From: PNMQ01 sp964478775
Lineage (GTDB): Bacteria > Pseudomonadota > Alphaproteobacteria > Paracaedibacterales > CAIOTO01
Direction: 5' to 3'
DNA: 21,397 nt
Assembly (NCBI GenBank): GCA_964478775.1
Contig: CAYZJC010000028.1
Location: 1-21,397 of the forward strand
Shown: positions 7,856 to 15,963 of the stretch, one piece after another
Layout of the letters: each line of letters starts with the position of its first letter
How positions within the stretch are numbered: the first letter of the stretch is position 1
Notes under the pieces: model-generated
The model's database searches: none
Seen by the model: the letters and a program-made list of their open reading frames with translations, nothing else
Told to the model about the DNA's origin: nothing
Made by a program: the position numbers and the translations under genes

Positions 7856-8260
7856 TTATTCAGCTACAGCTTCCTCGTCAGAAGCGGTCACAACCTTTGT
7901 TGGATCAAAGTCCACGAATTCAATAATTGCCATTGGCGCATTATCACCGTATCTAAAACCAGCCTTCATAATTCTTGTATATCCGCCTGCACGTTCCTGA
8001 AAACGTGGAGCAATAACATCAATCAATTTCTTCACTGTATTTTCACAGCGCAAGCGTGAAATTGCCAAACGACGCGTAGCTAGATCACCAGTCTTACACA
8101 TTGTTACAAATTTTTCAACGATTGGTCTCAATTCCTTAGCTTTAGGCAAAGTTGTCTTGATTTGTTCGTGAGCTACTAGCGCTTGTACCATATTTTGGAA
8201 CATCGCTTTTCTGTGGGATGACGTACGGTTGAGTTTACGTCCACTCATCTTATGACGCAT
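7856..8260 (-). CDS. rplQ: 50S ribosomal protein L17
   Basis: L17 sits near the peptide exit side of the large subunit. The 134-aa protein begins MRHKMSGRKLNRTSSHRKAM, the conserved N-terminus of the family, and continues with LVAHEQIKTTLPKAKELRP. The C-terminus has YTRIMKAGFRYGDNAPMAIIEFVD and then a short acidic tail rich in Glu and Ala. The start ATG at 8260 follows AAGGAAAAAAA. It is the last ribosomal gene of the alpha segment, 11 bases after rpoA, and is followed after 20 bases by the htrA protease gene with no visible terminator. Confidence 0.98.
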   Translation of the reverse strand: MRHKMSGRKLNRTSSHRKAMFQNMVQALVAHEQIKTTLPKAKELRPIVEKFVTMCKTGDLATRRLAISRLRCENTVKKLIDVIAPRFQERAGGYTRIMKAGFRYGDNAPMAIIEFVDFDPTKVVTASDEEAVAE

Positions 8261-8271
8261 TATTTTTTTCC

Positions 8272-9291
8272 TTAATTAAATGGATCTTCTATACTTTTCG
8301 CAAGTTCTTCAACATTTTCCGGTGGCCAGTTTGGAATGATCATTCCAAAACCTAGTCCCATATGTGCAAGAACTTCTTTAATTTCATTCAATGATTTGCG
8401 ACCAAAGTTTGGTGTTTTAAGCATTTCACCTTCAGTTTTTTGAACCAAATCACCGATGTAAAAAATGTTTTCATTCTTCAAGCAATTTGCAGAACGCACT
8501 GACAATTCAAGTTCGTCTACTTTCTTGAGCAAGTACTTGTTAAATGTCAAATCCTCTTTACGTTCTTTTCCATCTGCCTGCTTTGGTTCATCAAAGTTAA
8601 TAAACTGTTGGAACTGATCTTGCAAGATACGTGCCGCATAAGCTAGCGCATCATCTGGCTTTATAGACCCATCTGTGTCCACACGAATAATTAACTTATC
8701 ATAGTCAGTACGTTGACCAACACGTGTTTGCTCAACGCGGTAAATCACACGCTTAATGGGGCTGTAAATCGCATCAATTGGAATTAAACCAATAGGTTTA
8801 TCTTCGATAATTTGCTGACTTGCTGGCACATAGCCTTTACCTGTCATCGCTGTCATTTCCATGTGCAGTGAAGCCCCATCATCCAATGTACAAATGACAG
8901 TATCAGGATCTAACACTTCAACTCCACCAACAGGATTGATATGACCAGCTGTTACCACACAAGGGCCTTTAACTGACAAAGTCAAACGCTTTGGCAACTC
9001 GGATGCCATACGTAAAGACACCGTCTTCAAGTTCAATATAATATCCGTTACATCTTCACGAACGCCTGGAACAGCAGAAAACTCATGTAACACACCATCT
9101 ATCTTAACCGTATTAATTGCTGCACCCTGCAAAGATGACAACAACACGCGACGCAAGGCATTTCCAAGCGTCAACGCAAAACCTGGCTCTAATGGTTCAG
9201 CAACAATTTCAGCTGAACGCAGGTCTGGTGTAAGATATCTGACTGTCAGTTTTCCACTTTTTATTAGGGATTCCCAATTTTTTTCAATCAC
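8272..9291 (-). CDS. rpoA: RNA polymerase alpha subunit
   Basis: The alpha dimer is the scaffold for assembly of the core enzyme, and its C-terminal domain contacts UP elements and activators. The 339-aa protein has the N-terminal domain at about 1-235, with NALRRVLLSS at 44-53 for dimer and beta contact, a linker, and the C-terminal domain at about 250-320. That domain contains LELSVRSANCLKNENI (261-276), where Arg266 matches the DNA-contacting arginine of E. coli (Arg265), and TPNFGRKSLNEIKE (293-306). The start is GTG at 9291, giving the family opening MIEKNW. A weak CAGGTG precedes it. There is no rpsD gene between rpsK and rpoA, as is normal in alphaproteobacteria. The spacer to rpsK is 40 bases. 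Confidence 0.98.
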   Translation of the reverse strand: MIEKNWESLIKSGKLTVRYLTPDLRSAEIVAEPLEPGFALTLGNALRRVLLSSLQGAAINTVKIDGVLHEFSAVPGVREDVTDIILNLKTVSLRMASELPKRLTLSVKGPCVVTAGHINPVGGVEVLDPDTVICTLDDGASLHMEMTAMTGKGYVPASQQIIEDKPIGLIPIDAIYSPIKRVIYRVEQTRVGQRTDYDKLIIRVDTDGSIKPDDALAYAARILQDQFQQFINFDEPKQADGKERKEDLTFNKYLLKKVDELELSVRSANCLKNENIFYIGDLVQKTEGEMLKTPNFGRKSLNEIKEVLAHMGLGFGMIIPNWPPENVEELAKSIEDPFN

Positions 9292-9331
9292 AACAACACC
9301 TGTTACTTTATTTCTTATACATTATTAATAA

Positions 9332-9724
9332 TTAAACACGACGACGCTTTGGTGGGCGACAACCGTTATGAGGAACTGGTGTAGAGTCACGCACTGCAGT
9401 GATCACAAAACCTAATGACTGCAACGCACGCAATGCTGTTTCACGACCTGAACCAGGTCCACACACAACAACACGAAGGTTTTTCACACCATGCTCAGCA
9501 GCCTTCTTGCCAGCATTTTCAGCAGCAACCTGCGCTGCATATGGTGTTGATTTACGTGCACCTTTAAAGCCCATCATTCCTGATGTTGCCCAAGAAATTG
9601 CATTGCCTTGCTCATCTGTAATGGTTACTAAGGTGTTGTTAAAGGTGGAATTTACATACACAACACCGTTTACAATATTTTTCTTTTCTCTACGCTTAAT
9701 GCGTGTAGCTGATTTTTGCGCCAT
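9332..9724 (-). CDS. rpsK: 30S ribosomal protein S11
   Basis: S11 lies on the platform of the small subunit near the E site and the mRNA exit path. The 130-aa protein shows the family core: NSTFNNTLVTITD, SWATSGMMGFKGARKSTPYA, GVKNLRVVVCGPGSGRETALRAL, and the basic C-terminus TPVPHNGCRPPKRRRV. The length is normal. AGGAAG precedes the ATG at 9724, 13 bases after rpsM. The downstream 40-base spacer to rpoA holds only AT-rich sequence. Confidence 0.98.
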   Translation of the reverse strand: MAQKSATRIKRREKKNIVNGVVYVNSTFNNTLVTITDEQGNAISWATSGMMGFKGARKSTPYAAQVAAENAGKKAAEHGVKNLRVVVCGPGSGRETALRALQSLGFVITAVRDSTPVPHNGCRPPKRRRV

Positions 9725-9737
9725 TGAATTTCACTTC

Positions 9738-10115
9738 CTACTTTGTAACTTTTTTCTTACCAGCAATTGCCACTGCTTTACCCTTACGTGTACGTGCATT
9801 TGTGTGTGTACGTTGGCCACGAACCGGCAAACCTTTACGGTGACGCAAACCACGATAACAACCCAAGTCCATCACACGCTTAATGTTCATGGAAATTTCA
9901 CGACGTAAGTCACCTTCAACAGAGATGTTTGCATCAATATATTCGCGAATCTTCAAGACTTCATTATCAGTCAATTCAGCTACTCTCTTTTTTTCATCAA
10001 TAGCAAGATCAACCATGATCTGCCTTGCTTTTACTGGTCCAATTCCATAAATGTAAGTCAGACCAATGATTACCTTTTTTTGGGTTGGAACGTTGACACC
10101 GGCAATACGAGCCAT
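9738..10115 (-). CDS. rpsM: 30S ribosomal protein S13
   Basis: S13 is in the head of the small subunit and makes bridges to L5 and contacts the P-site tRNA through its basic tail. The 125-aa protein starts MARIAGVNVPTQKKV and has the helical segment TYIYGIGPVKARQIM. It continues with RHRKGLPVRGQRTHTNARTR and ends KGKAVAIAGKKKVTK, all typical of the family. A strong AAAGGAG precedes the ATG at 10115. The gene opens the alpha segment directly after adk (33-base spacer). No rpmJ (L36) gene lies between. Confidence 0.98.
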   Translation of the reverse strand: MARIAGVNVPTQKKVIIGLTYIYGIGPVKARQIMVDLAIDEKKRVAELTDNEVLKIREYIDANISVEGDLRREISMNIKRVMDLGCYRGLRHRKGLPVRGQRTHTNARTRKGKAVAIAGKKKVTK

Positions 10116-10148
10116 CTATTAAACTCCTTTATTTCTTTCTATGCGATT

Positions 10149-10802
10149 TTATCTTTTAATTATGTGATCGAGCTGGGCTGCTATATCTCTAACGGCTAGG
10201 GCTGCATCTATTTTCACCAGAAGCCCAAGGTCAGAATAATAGTCAACCAAAGGTTTTGTCTGCTCATGATAAACAGTCAATCTCTTCGTAACCACTTCAA
10301 GCGTATCGTCTTTGCGTTGTTCAAACTTAGAAGACTTGCAATTATCACATTGGTTCTCGAGAACAGGTTTATTGTACAACTTGTGGTAAACTGTTCCACA
10401 GCTTGCGCAATTATAACGACCCGTTATTCGTTTCACCAAAAGATCATCATCGATGTCAAAGTATACAACTTTTTTCAATGAAGATCTAGTTTTTTTAATA
10501 TATGTATCCAAAAGATCTGCCTGATAAACAGTTCTTGGGTATCCATCCAAGATAATTGTAGAAAACTTACTACACCTATCAAGTTTTGTTTGAAGTATTT
10601 GAGACATCATCTGGTCAGTAATTAGTTTACCTTCACGAATAATGCTATCTAAATATTCACCAAATTCTGTTCCTGAAGCAATTGTATCCCTTAACAATTG
10701 TCCCGTTGCAATATGCGCCACAGTTGCATTTTCGTGCGCAAGATGTTGTGCCTGTGTACCCTTCCCAGAGCCAGGTGCACCAAGAAATACGTAATAATTC
10801 AT
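10149..10802 (-). CDS. adk: Adenylate kinase with Cys4 lid
   Basis: Adenylate kinase interconverts ATP plus AMP with two ADP. The start is ATG at 10802, which shares one base with the secY stop codon (TGATG), rather than a TTG one codon upstream. The 217-aa protein has the P-loop GAPGSGKGT at 8-16, DGYPR at 86-90, and the KRITGR arginines at 124-129. It is of the long-lid type with four cysteines, 132/135 and 152/155, in the pattern C-x2-C...C-x2-C. In family members this pattern binds a structural zinc. The secY-adk-rpsM position is common in alphaproteobacteria. Translation is probably coupled to secY. Confidence 0.97.
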   Translation of the reverse strand: MNYYVFLGAPGSGKGTQAQHLAHENATVAHIATGQLLRDTIASGTEFGEYLDSIIREGKLITDQMMSQILQTKLDRCSKFSTIILDGYPRTVYQADLLDTYIKKTRSSLKKVVYFDIDDDLLVKRITGRYNCASCGTVYHKLYNKPVLENQCDNCKSSKFEQRKDDTLEVVTKRLTVYHEQTKPLVDYYSDLGLLVKIDAALAVRDIAAQLDHIIKR

Positions 10803-12147
10803 CAAACTAGCGACCCCCGCGCACGTGCCTTTTTAATTAACCCTTCATACTGATGAGCGATCAAATGTGACTGCACCTGTCCTAATGTGTCAATTGTTGT
10901 GCTGACAACAATCAAGATACTTGTTCCACCAAAATAAAATGGCAACGACAAATTTTGAATAATGAATTCAGGGAGCAAGCAAATGGATGTTAAGTATAAA
11001 GCACCAACACANNNNNNNNNNTTAAGAGTGTCATTAAGTAATCAATATATTCAGCAGTTTGCAGGCCAGGCCTAAAACCAGGAATATAGCTACCTGACTT
11101 GCGCAAATTTTCAGCTGTTTCAGTTGGGTTAAACATAATAGAAGTATAAAAGAATGCGAAAAAGATAATCAAAAATGCAAACAAGATCATATACAATGGT
11201 TTTCCATGTGACAGTGAACCTGCAATTGTCGCTAATATACCATCTTCTGAAGTTTTGATAAAACCAAGAACAGTTGTTGGTAACAACAATAAGGATGAGG
11301 CAAAAATTGGAGGAATCACCCCTGCACTGTTAATCTTCAACGGAAGATGTGAGCTTTGCGAAGATGCGGGCATATTGGCAGCTGTTTGACGCTTTGGGTA
11401 TTGTATAGGCAAACGACGTTGGCCCTTCTCCATGAAGACCACATACCCAATCACAGCAGCAATCATCACAAGCACGCCCAAAATCACGAGTGTTGACAGA
11501 GAACCTTGCTTACCAAGTTCTAATGTTTGCACCAACGCAGTTGGTAGGCTAGCAACGATACCAGAGAAAATTATCAGCGAAGAACCATTACCAATACCAC
11601 GTGAGGTAATTTGTTCACCAAGCCACACGATAAACATCGTACCACCGGTCAAAGTTATTACGGTTGTAAATTCAAACACAAAACCTGGAATCATCACAGC
11701 TGTGTGACTGTCAGACTCTAGCAGTCTTGCAATACCTAAGGCTTGAACAGCAGCTAAGACAACGGTTAAATAACGTGTATATTGGTTGATTTTCTTACGA
11801 CCTGTTTCGCCTTCTTTTTTCAAAGCTTCAAGTTGAGGTGAAATCGTTGTCATAAGCTGGACAATAATACCAGCAGAAATGTAGGGCATAATGTTGAGAG
11901 CAAACACTGTCATACGCCCCATCGCACCACCAGAGAACAAGTTCAATATTCCCAAGAGACCGCCAGAGTGTGAACGTGTCATTTCTTCAACAAGCATGGG
12001 GTTAATCCCAGGCAATGTAATATAGGTGCCTAATCTATAAATGATTAGGGCACCCAAAGTGAATAGGATTCTTTTTTTAAGATCCTCAGCCTTTGCAAAT
12101 GATGCGAAAGAAATTCCTGAAGCAAGTTGTTCAATAGCTGAGGACAT
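10802..12147 (-). CDS. secY: Protein translocase subunit SecY (split by N gap)
   Basis: SecY is the channel-forming subunit of the SecYEG translocon. The N-terminal part (375 codons to the gap) shows LGTYITLPGI, the plug region with LFSGGAMGRMTVFALNIMPY, RGIGNGSSLIIF, GQRRLPIQYPKR and GFRPGLQTAEYIDYL. Ten Ns follow at 11012-11021. On the far side, in a different frame, 69 codons read CVGALYLTSICLLPEF..., FYFGGTSILIVVSTTIDT and HQYEGLIKKARARGSL, the normal SecY C-terminus, with TGA at 10802-10804. Lining the two parts up with E. coli SecY from memory suggests a true gap of 2 bases and a protein of about 445 aa. Simply reading through the ten Ns wrongly gives a stop at 10990. AAGG precedes the ATG at 12147. 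Confidence 0.96.
11012..11021. other. Assembly gap (10 N) inside secY
   Basis: Ten Ns interrupt secY in the loop before its last two membrane helices. The flanks fit the SecY family only if the true number of bases is 2 (or 2 plus a multiple of 3). The 10-N run is therefore a placeholder that creates an artificial frameshift. Confidence 0.95.
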
Positions 12148-12186
12148 AAAAAAAACCTTTTAAGATAGCAAAATTAATAAATAAAC

Positions 12187-12657
12187 TTATTCAATCACAA
12201 GTGTGATACCAGCTTTATCAGCTGTCACCTTTGCAGACGCTGTTGCCTTGTTAACAACAACTTGCAATTTAGAACCAGATTGTGGTTCGCCATTACCGAG
12301 CAAGGTTAGTACCTTCACTTTATGACCAACGAGATCTAAATTCTTCAACAATTCTAAGTCGACTGTTGCACCTGCTTTAATTGTGCCATTCTCGATAAGA
12401 TTATTCAAGAAGCGGAAATCAATTTCTGCTGATGGCAAAGCATGAATGTTTTTGAATCCACGCTTTGGCAAACGACGATATAAAGGTGTTTGACCACCTT
12501 CGAAACCATTGATTGTACAACCCGTACGGGCTGTTTGGCCTTTACCACCGCGACCGCAAGTCTTACCAAGACCCGAACCAATTCCACGACCAACGTTCTT
12601 ACGAACTTGACGTGCGCCGTGATTATCGGCGATTTGATTTAATGAAAATGTTGACAT
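12187..12657 (-). CDS. rplO: 50S ribosomal protein L15
   Basis: L15 is an assembly-stage protein of the large subunit with a long glycine/arginine-rich extension threaded into 23S rRNA. I take ATG at 12657 (156 aa, MSTFSLNQI), because GAAGG lies 8-12 bases upstream and the family begins this way. A TTG 24 bases earlier would overlap rpmD. Early in the chain are GRGIGSGLGKTCGRGGKGQ and the segment FEGGQTPLYRRLPKRGFKN, the hallmark of the family. It lies 4 bases after rpmD; a 39-base spacer leads to secY. Confidence 0.97.
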   Translation of the reverse strand: MSTFSLNQIADNHGARQVRKNVGRGIGSGLGKTCGRGGKGQTARTGCTINGFEGGQTPLYRRLPKRGFKNIHALPSAEIDFRFLNNLIENGTIKAGATVDLELLKNLDLVGHKVKVLTLLGNGEPQSGSKLQVVVNKATASAKVTADKAGITLVIE

Positions 12658-12661
12658 GACA

Positions 12662-12865
12662 CTAACCTTCAATAATTTCAATCATGTGTGCAGCCTTGAC
12701 GATCAAGCCACGCACACCGGGCGTATCTTGCAAAGTACGCACACGATTCATTTTACCAAGCCCTAATCCTTTCAAGTATTCTTTTTGAATAGCTTGACGA
12801 CGTTGTGGGCTACCTACTTGTTTCACTGTGATTGTGTTCACAGCTTCCTCTTTTTTATTAGCCAT
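12662..12865 (-). CDS. rpmD: 50S ribosomal protein L30
   Basis: This small large-subunit protein of 67 aa carries the family core VKQVGSPQRRQAIQKEYLKG and LGLGKMNRVRTLQDTPGVRG, ending KAAHMIEIIEG. An N-terminal extension of about 10 charged residues precedes the core, which is modest and not unusual. The ATG at 12865 is only 2 bases after the rpsE stop, so the ribosome-binding site lies inside the end of rpsE (GGAAAAGGTGA region) and translation is likely coupled. Confidence 0.96.
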   Translation of the reverse strand: MANKKEEAVNTITVKQVGSPQRRQAIQKEYLKGLGLGKMNRVRTLQDTPGVRGLIVKAAHMIEIIEG

Positions 12866-12867
12866 GA

Positions 12868-13428
12868 CTATTCACCTTTTCCTTCTGTTTGAACAGCAGC
12901 CTTTGCACCACCTTCACGGCGAGCAACAACTTCATTCAATTTCTTACCGAGCTTGTTTGCAACGGAACGTGGAGAAGTTACCGAGCTCAATGCATTAAAT
13001 GTTGCGCGAACCATATTGTGATAGTTACCACTACCAATTGACTTACTGACAACATCATGCAGGCCCAAAGCTTCGAATACAGCACGCATTGGGCCACCGG
13101 CAATAACACCTGTACCAACTGGGGCTGTACGTAACACAACTTTACCTGCACCATCACGACCAACGACATCATGGTGTAATGTGCGGCCTTCTCGCATTGG
13201 AACACGGATCATTGCCTTCTTAGCTTTGTCTACAGCTTTTTTCACTGCATCAGGAACTTCACGTGCTTTACCAGAAGCAAAACCCACGCGACCTTTTCCG
13301 TCACCAACAATCACCAAAGCGGAGAAGCGTAAAATTTTACCACCTTTAACAACCTTGGTCACACGACGAACACTCACTAACTTTTCAGTGAATTGTTCTT
13401 CTTTTTGTTCATTTCTATCTCTTGCCAT
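12868..13428 (-). CDS. rpsE: 30S ribosomal protein S5
   Basis: S5 helps form the mRNA entry channel and contributes to decoding accuracy. I choose ATG at 13428 (186 aa, MARDRNEQ), preceded by AGGA 7 bases upstream; a TTG two codons earlier is less likely. The N-terminal double-stranded RNA-binding fold has KVVKGGKILRFSALVIVGDG and VGFASGKAREVPDAVKKAVD. The C-terminal domain has RTAPVGTGVIAGGPMRAVFE, then GSGNYHNMVRATFNAL. A short charged tail rich in Lys, Glu and Ala follows. It lies 9 bases after rplR. Confidence 0.98.
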   Translation of the reverse strand: MARDRNEQKEEQFTEKLVSVRRVTKVVKGGKILRFSALVIVGDGKGRVGFASGKAREVPDAVKKAVDKAKKAMIRVPMREGRTLHHDVVGRDGAGKVVLRTAPVGTGVIAGGPMRAVFEALGLHDVVSKSIGSGNYHNMVRATFNALSSVTSPRSVANKLGKKLNEVVARREGGAKAAVQTEGKGE

Positions 13429-13437
13429 TTTCAAATC

Positions 13438-13800
13438 CTAAAATACTAAGCCATGTTCACGTGCGCTATCAGCCAAAGCCTTGACACGTCCATGATATAT
13501 AAAGCCTGAGCGATCGAAAACAACTTCTTTGATTCCTTTTGCTACTGCTTGTTGAGCAATCAGCTTTCCAACCAATGATGCAGCTTCTTTGTTGCTACCG
13601 TTTTTCAAAGTTGCTTTTGCATCTTTAAGTAAAGACGAAGCAGAAGCAAGAGTACAAGAATTAACATCATCAATGATTTGAGCATAGATGTGCTGATTGG
13701 TTCTGTGAATGCTTAAACGCAAGCGACCTTTAGCCACTTCGCGAATTTTTGTCCGTTGACGCTGTCTACGGCGTAATCGTAATTCTACTGACGTTAACAT
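13438..13800 (-). CDS. rplR: 50S ribosomal protein L18
   Basis: L18 binds 5S rRNA together with L5 in the central protuberance. The start taken is ATG at 13800, one base after the rplF stop, giving 120 aa beginning MLTSVELRLRRRQRQR. A longer frame reaching 13839 would overlap rplF and adds residues not found in the family. The conserved body includes RLRLSIHRTNQHIYAQIIDD, AASLVGKLIAQQAVAKGI and the end VFDRSGFIYHGRVKALADSA. AG-rich sequence inside the rplF end serves as ribosome-binding site, so coupling to rplF is likely. Confidence 0.97.
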   Translation of the reverse strand: MLTSVELRLRRRQRQRTKIREVAKGRLRLSIHRTNQHIYAQIIDDVNSCTLASASSLLKDAKATLKNGSNKEAASLVGKLIAQQAVAKGIKEVVFDRSGFIYHGRVKALADSAREHGLVF

Positions 13801-13801
13801 A

Positions 13802-14335
13802 TTACTTCTTCTTACCTTCTTTTCTAACCACATATTCACCGTTACGGATCACACCTTTACCTTTGTAAGGCTCTGGTTTGCGGTAGTTCCTAATTTCTGA
13901 TGCAATTTGACCAACTTGCTGCTTGGATGGACCAGTAATCGCAATTTCAGTAGGCTTTTCACATTTTGCTGTTACACCTTCAGGAAGAACATATTCAACA
14001 TCATGACTAAAACCTAATTGCAATGTAATCTTGTTACCAACAACACTTGCACGGTAACCAACACCAACCAAATTTAAACCAACTGTGAAACCTTCACTAA
14101 CACCTTTAACCATATTAGCAAGTGTACGTTGCGCTGTGCCCCAGAGAGCACGTGCACGCATAGATTCACCTTTTGGCGCTAACTTGATCACATTGTCAAC
14201 TTTTTCAAGATTAACAAGTTCAGGAAGTGTATAGGACTGTGTACCAAGCTTGCCCTTCACATTAACATCCAAGTTAGTTTGCGTAAACGTAACATCAGAT
14301 GGAATTTTAATTTCATTTTTACCAACACGTGACAT
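13802..14335 (-). CDS. rplF: 50S ribosomal protein L6
   Basis: L6 sits near the GTPase-associated region of the large subunit. The 177-aa protein begins MSRVGKNEIKIP and has two similar halves. The second ends with the family signature ITGPSKQQVGQIASEIRNYR, followed by PEPYKGKGVI and YVVRKEGKKK. A perfect AGGAGG (14341-14346) lies 5 bases before the ATG at 14335 and overlaps the rpsH stop, making this one of the strongest ribosome-binding sites in the window. Confidence 0.98.
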   Translation of the reverse strand: MSRVGKNEIKIPSDVTFTQTNLDVNVKGKLGTQSYTLPELVNLEKVDNVIKLAPKGESMRARALWGTAQRTLANMVKGVSEGFTVGLNLVGVGYRASVVGNKITLQLGFSHDVEYVLPEGVTAKCEKPTEIAITGPSKQQVGQIASEIRNYRKPEPYKGKGVIRNGEYVVRKEGKKK

Positions 14336-14344
14336 TTAAGCCTC

Positions 14345-14743
14345 CTAAAATACAGAGCAAAGGAGTTCGCCACCAATATTGAGCTGCTTCGCTTGAACAT
14401 CAGACATGATGCCTTGTGAAGTAGAAAGAATATTGATACCTAAACCATTTGCAATCGGTTTAATTTCAGAAACGGCCACATAAACGCGACGACCTGGGGT
14501 AGAACGACGTTGAATGTTGGTAATAACTGGTTTGTTTTCAAAATATTTTAATTCAACATTGAATTCATCAATGTTTGTCCGAACATTATGACGTGTGAAA
14601 CCGCGGATATATCCTTCGGAAATCAACACACTTAAAATTGCTTCTTTTTCGTTTGAAGCGGGGACTAGGACATTCGCTTTACGAGCCGCATGTGCGTTTC
14701 GTATACGCGTCAGCATATCGCTGATTGGATCACTCATACTCAT
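14345..14743 (-). CDS. rpsH: 30S ribosomal protein S8
   Basis: S8 binds the central domain of 16S rRNA and in E. coli also represses the spc operon by binding mRNA near rplE. The 132-aa protein opens MSMSDPISDMLTRIRNAHAA and ends with the signature LSTSQGIMSDVQAKQLNIGG followed by ELLCSVF. A second in-frame ATG two codons later (14737) is also possible, because no strong ribosome-binding site separates them. It is 6 bases after rpsN. I did not find an obvious 16S-like S8 target in the mRNA by eye. Confidence 0.97.
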   Translation of the reverse strand: MSMSDPISDMLTRIRNAHAARKANVLVPASNEKEAILSVLISEGYIRGFTRHNVRTNIDEFNVELKYFENKPVITNIQRRSTPGRRVYVAVSEIKPIANGLGINILSTSQGIMSDVQAKQLNIGGELLCSVF

Positions 14744-14749
14744 TATATA

Positions 14750-15055
14750 CTACCAACTTGCTTTTGTAATACCTGGGATTAAACCGAGATTACCTAGCTC
14801 ACGCAAGGCAATTCGGGAAACCTGAAATTTTCTATAATAGCCGCGTGGACGACCGGTTAATAAACAACGGTTGCGAACACGTGTTTTTGAAGAGTTGCGT
14901 GGCATTTCAGCCAACTTATGCACTGCTGCAATACGCTCTTCAAAAGAGATTTCTTTGTTCTTTACAACTTCAGACAAAGACTGACGAGTTTTCTTCTTAG
15001 ACTCAACCATTCTTCTTTTTCTTAAATTGTTATTAATCGCACTTAATTTAGCCAT
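14750..15055 (-). CDS. rpsN: 30S ribosomal protein S14 (zinc-free long form)
   Basis: S14 is part of the small-subunit head and contacts S3 and S10. The 101-aa protein is the long form and lacks the C-x2-C...C-x2-C zinc site, retaining a single Cys in NRCLLTGRPRGYYRKF. It begins MAKLSAINNNLRKRRMVE and ends LGLIPGITKASW, both typical. AAGGTG precedes the ATG at 15055, 10 bases after rplE. Confidence 0.98.
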   Translation of the reverse strand: MAKLSAINNNLRKRRMVESKKKTRQSLSEVVKNKEISFEERIAAVHKLAEMPRNSSKTRVRNRCLLTGRPRGYYRKFQVSRIALRELGNLGLIPGITKASW

Positions 15056-15065
15056 AATTTACACC

Positions 15066-15605
15066 TTATTTCTGAAATGGGAAGTTCATTGCTTTTAACA
15101 AGGCAATGGCCTCATCATTATTTTTTGCTGTTGTGCAAATTGTGATGTCGAAACCACGAACTTTATCCACTTTATCATAATTGATTTCAGGGAACACGAT
15201 TTGTTCTTTAATGCCTAAAGAATAGTTTCCGTTACCGTCAAAACTTTTAATTGATAAACCGCGAAAATCTCGAATACGTGGCATCGCGATATTAACTAAG
15301 CGATCCATAAATTCATACATACGTTCTTTTCTAAGGGTCACTTTCGCACCAATAGACATACCTTCACGCAACTTGAAACCAGCAATTGATTTCTTCGCCT
15401 TTGTGATTACAGGCTTTTGACCTGCAATCGCTGTCAAGTCATCAACTGCATTTTGCAATTTCTTACTATCAGATACTGCTTCACCGACAGACATGTTTAA
15501 GACAACCTTCAACACACGTGGGATTTGCATTTCATTTGACAGTTCAAGATCAGTCTTTAGCTGATTCTTAATTTCACTGTCATACTTTTTTTTTAAGCCA
15601 GTCAT
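15066..15605 (-). CDS. rplE: 50S ribosomal protein L5
   Basis: L5 binds 5S rRNA and forms a bridge to S13 in the small subunit. The 179-aa protein carries MQIPRVLKVVLNMSVGEA, the signature IAGQKPVITKAKKSIAGFKL, and RIRDFRGLSIKSFDGNGNYS, and it ends in the NNDEAIALLKAMNFPF region. AAAGG six bases before the ATG at 15605 is a clear ribosome-binding site. A 36-base spacer separates it from rplX and shows no hairpin. Confidence 0.98.
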   Translation of the reverse strand: MTGLKKKYDSEIKNQLKTDLELSNEMQIPRVLKVVLNMSVGEAVSDSKKLQNAVDDLTAIAGQKPVITKAKKSIAGFKLREGMSIGAKVTLRKERMYEFMDRLVNIAMPRIRDFRGLSIKSFDGNGNYSLGIKEQIVFPEINYDKVDKVRGFDITICTTAKNNDEAIALLKAMNFPFQK

Positions 15606-15641
15606 ATTTAACCTTTCATTTGTTATGGCAAGCTTTCAGAA

Positions 15642-15962
15642 TTAAACTTGTGTTCCAGATTTCTTGAACACACGCACCTTCTGACCATCTTCATTTATTT
15701 TAACCATCACTTTAGCGCACTTATCTGTTGACGGATCAACAATAGCAACGTTAGAAATGTGGAGCGGTAAATGTTTTGTAACCTTACCTTCAGGAGCTGC
15801 AGGTGTTGGACGAACGTGGCGAACAACCATGTTCACATTTTCGACCAAAACTTTTGCATCATCTAGCAAAACCTTCGTTACTTTACCACGAAGACCTTTG
15901 TGTTTTCCAGTAGTAACTTCAACGAAATCACCTTTTTTTACTTTAAATCTTGCTTGTGTCAT
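15642..15962 (-). CDS. rplX: 50S ribosomal protein L24
   Basis: L24 is an early assembly protein of the large subunit. The KOW motif lies at about residues 7-34 (KVKKGDFVEVTTGKHKGLRG), followed by MVVRHVRPT and SNVAIVDPSTDKCAKVMVK. At 106 aa the length is usual. The ATG at 15962 is one base after the rplN stop, so the ribosome-binding site overlaps rplN and the two are probably translationally coupled. Confidence 0.98.
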   Translation of the reverse strand: MTQARFKVKKGDFVEVTTGKHKGLRGKVTKVLLDDAKVLVENVNMVVRHVRPTPAAPEGKVTKHLPLHISNVAIVDPSTDKCAKVMVKINEDGQKVRVFKKSGTQV

Positions 15963-15963
15963 T

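Noticed and set aside
9321..9332. 12-base palindrome ATTATTAATAAT between rpsK and rpoA
   Set aside because: All A/T with no loop or T-run; expected by chance in AT-rich spacers.
9399..9908. 169-codon plus-strand frame opposite rpsK and rpsM
   Set aside because: Mirrors two conserved ribosomal genes and their spacer; composition and lack of a ribosome-binding site show it is a shadow.
10990..11011. Apparent SecY end VLVLYT with a stop at 10990
   Set aside because: Artefact of reading through ten Ns; the true SecY C-terminus continues in another frame to 10802.
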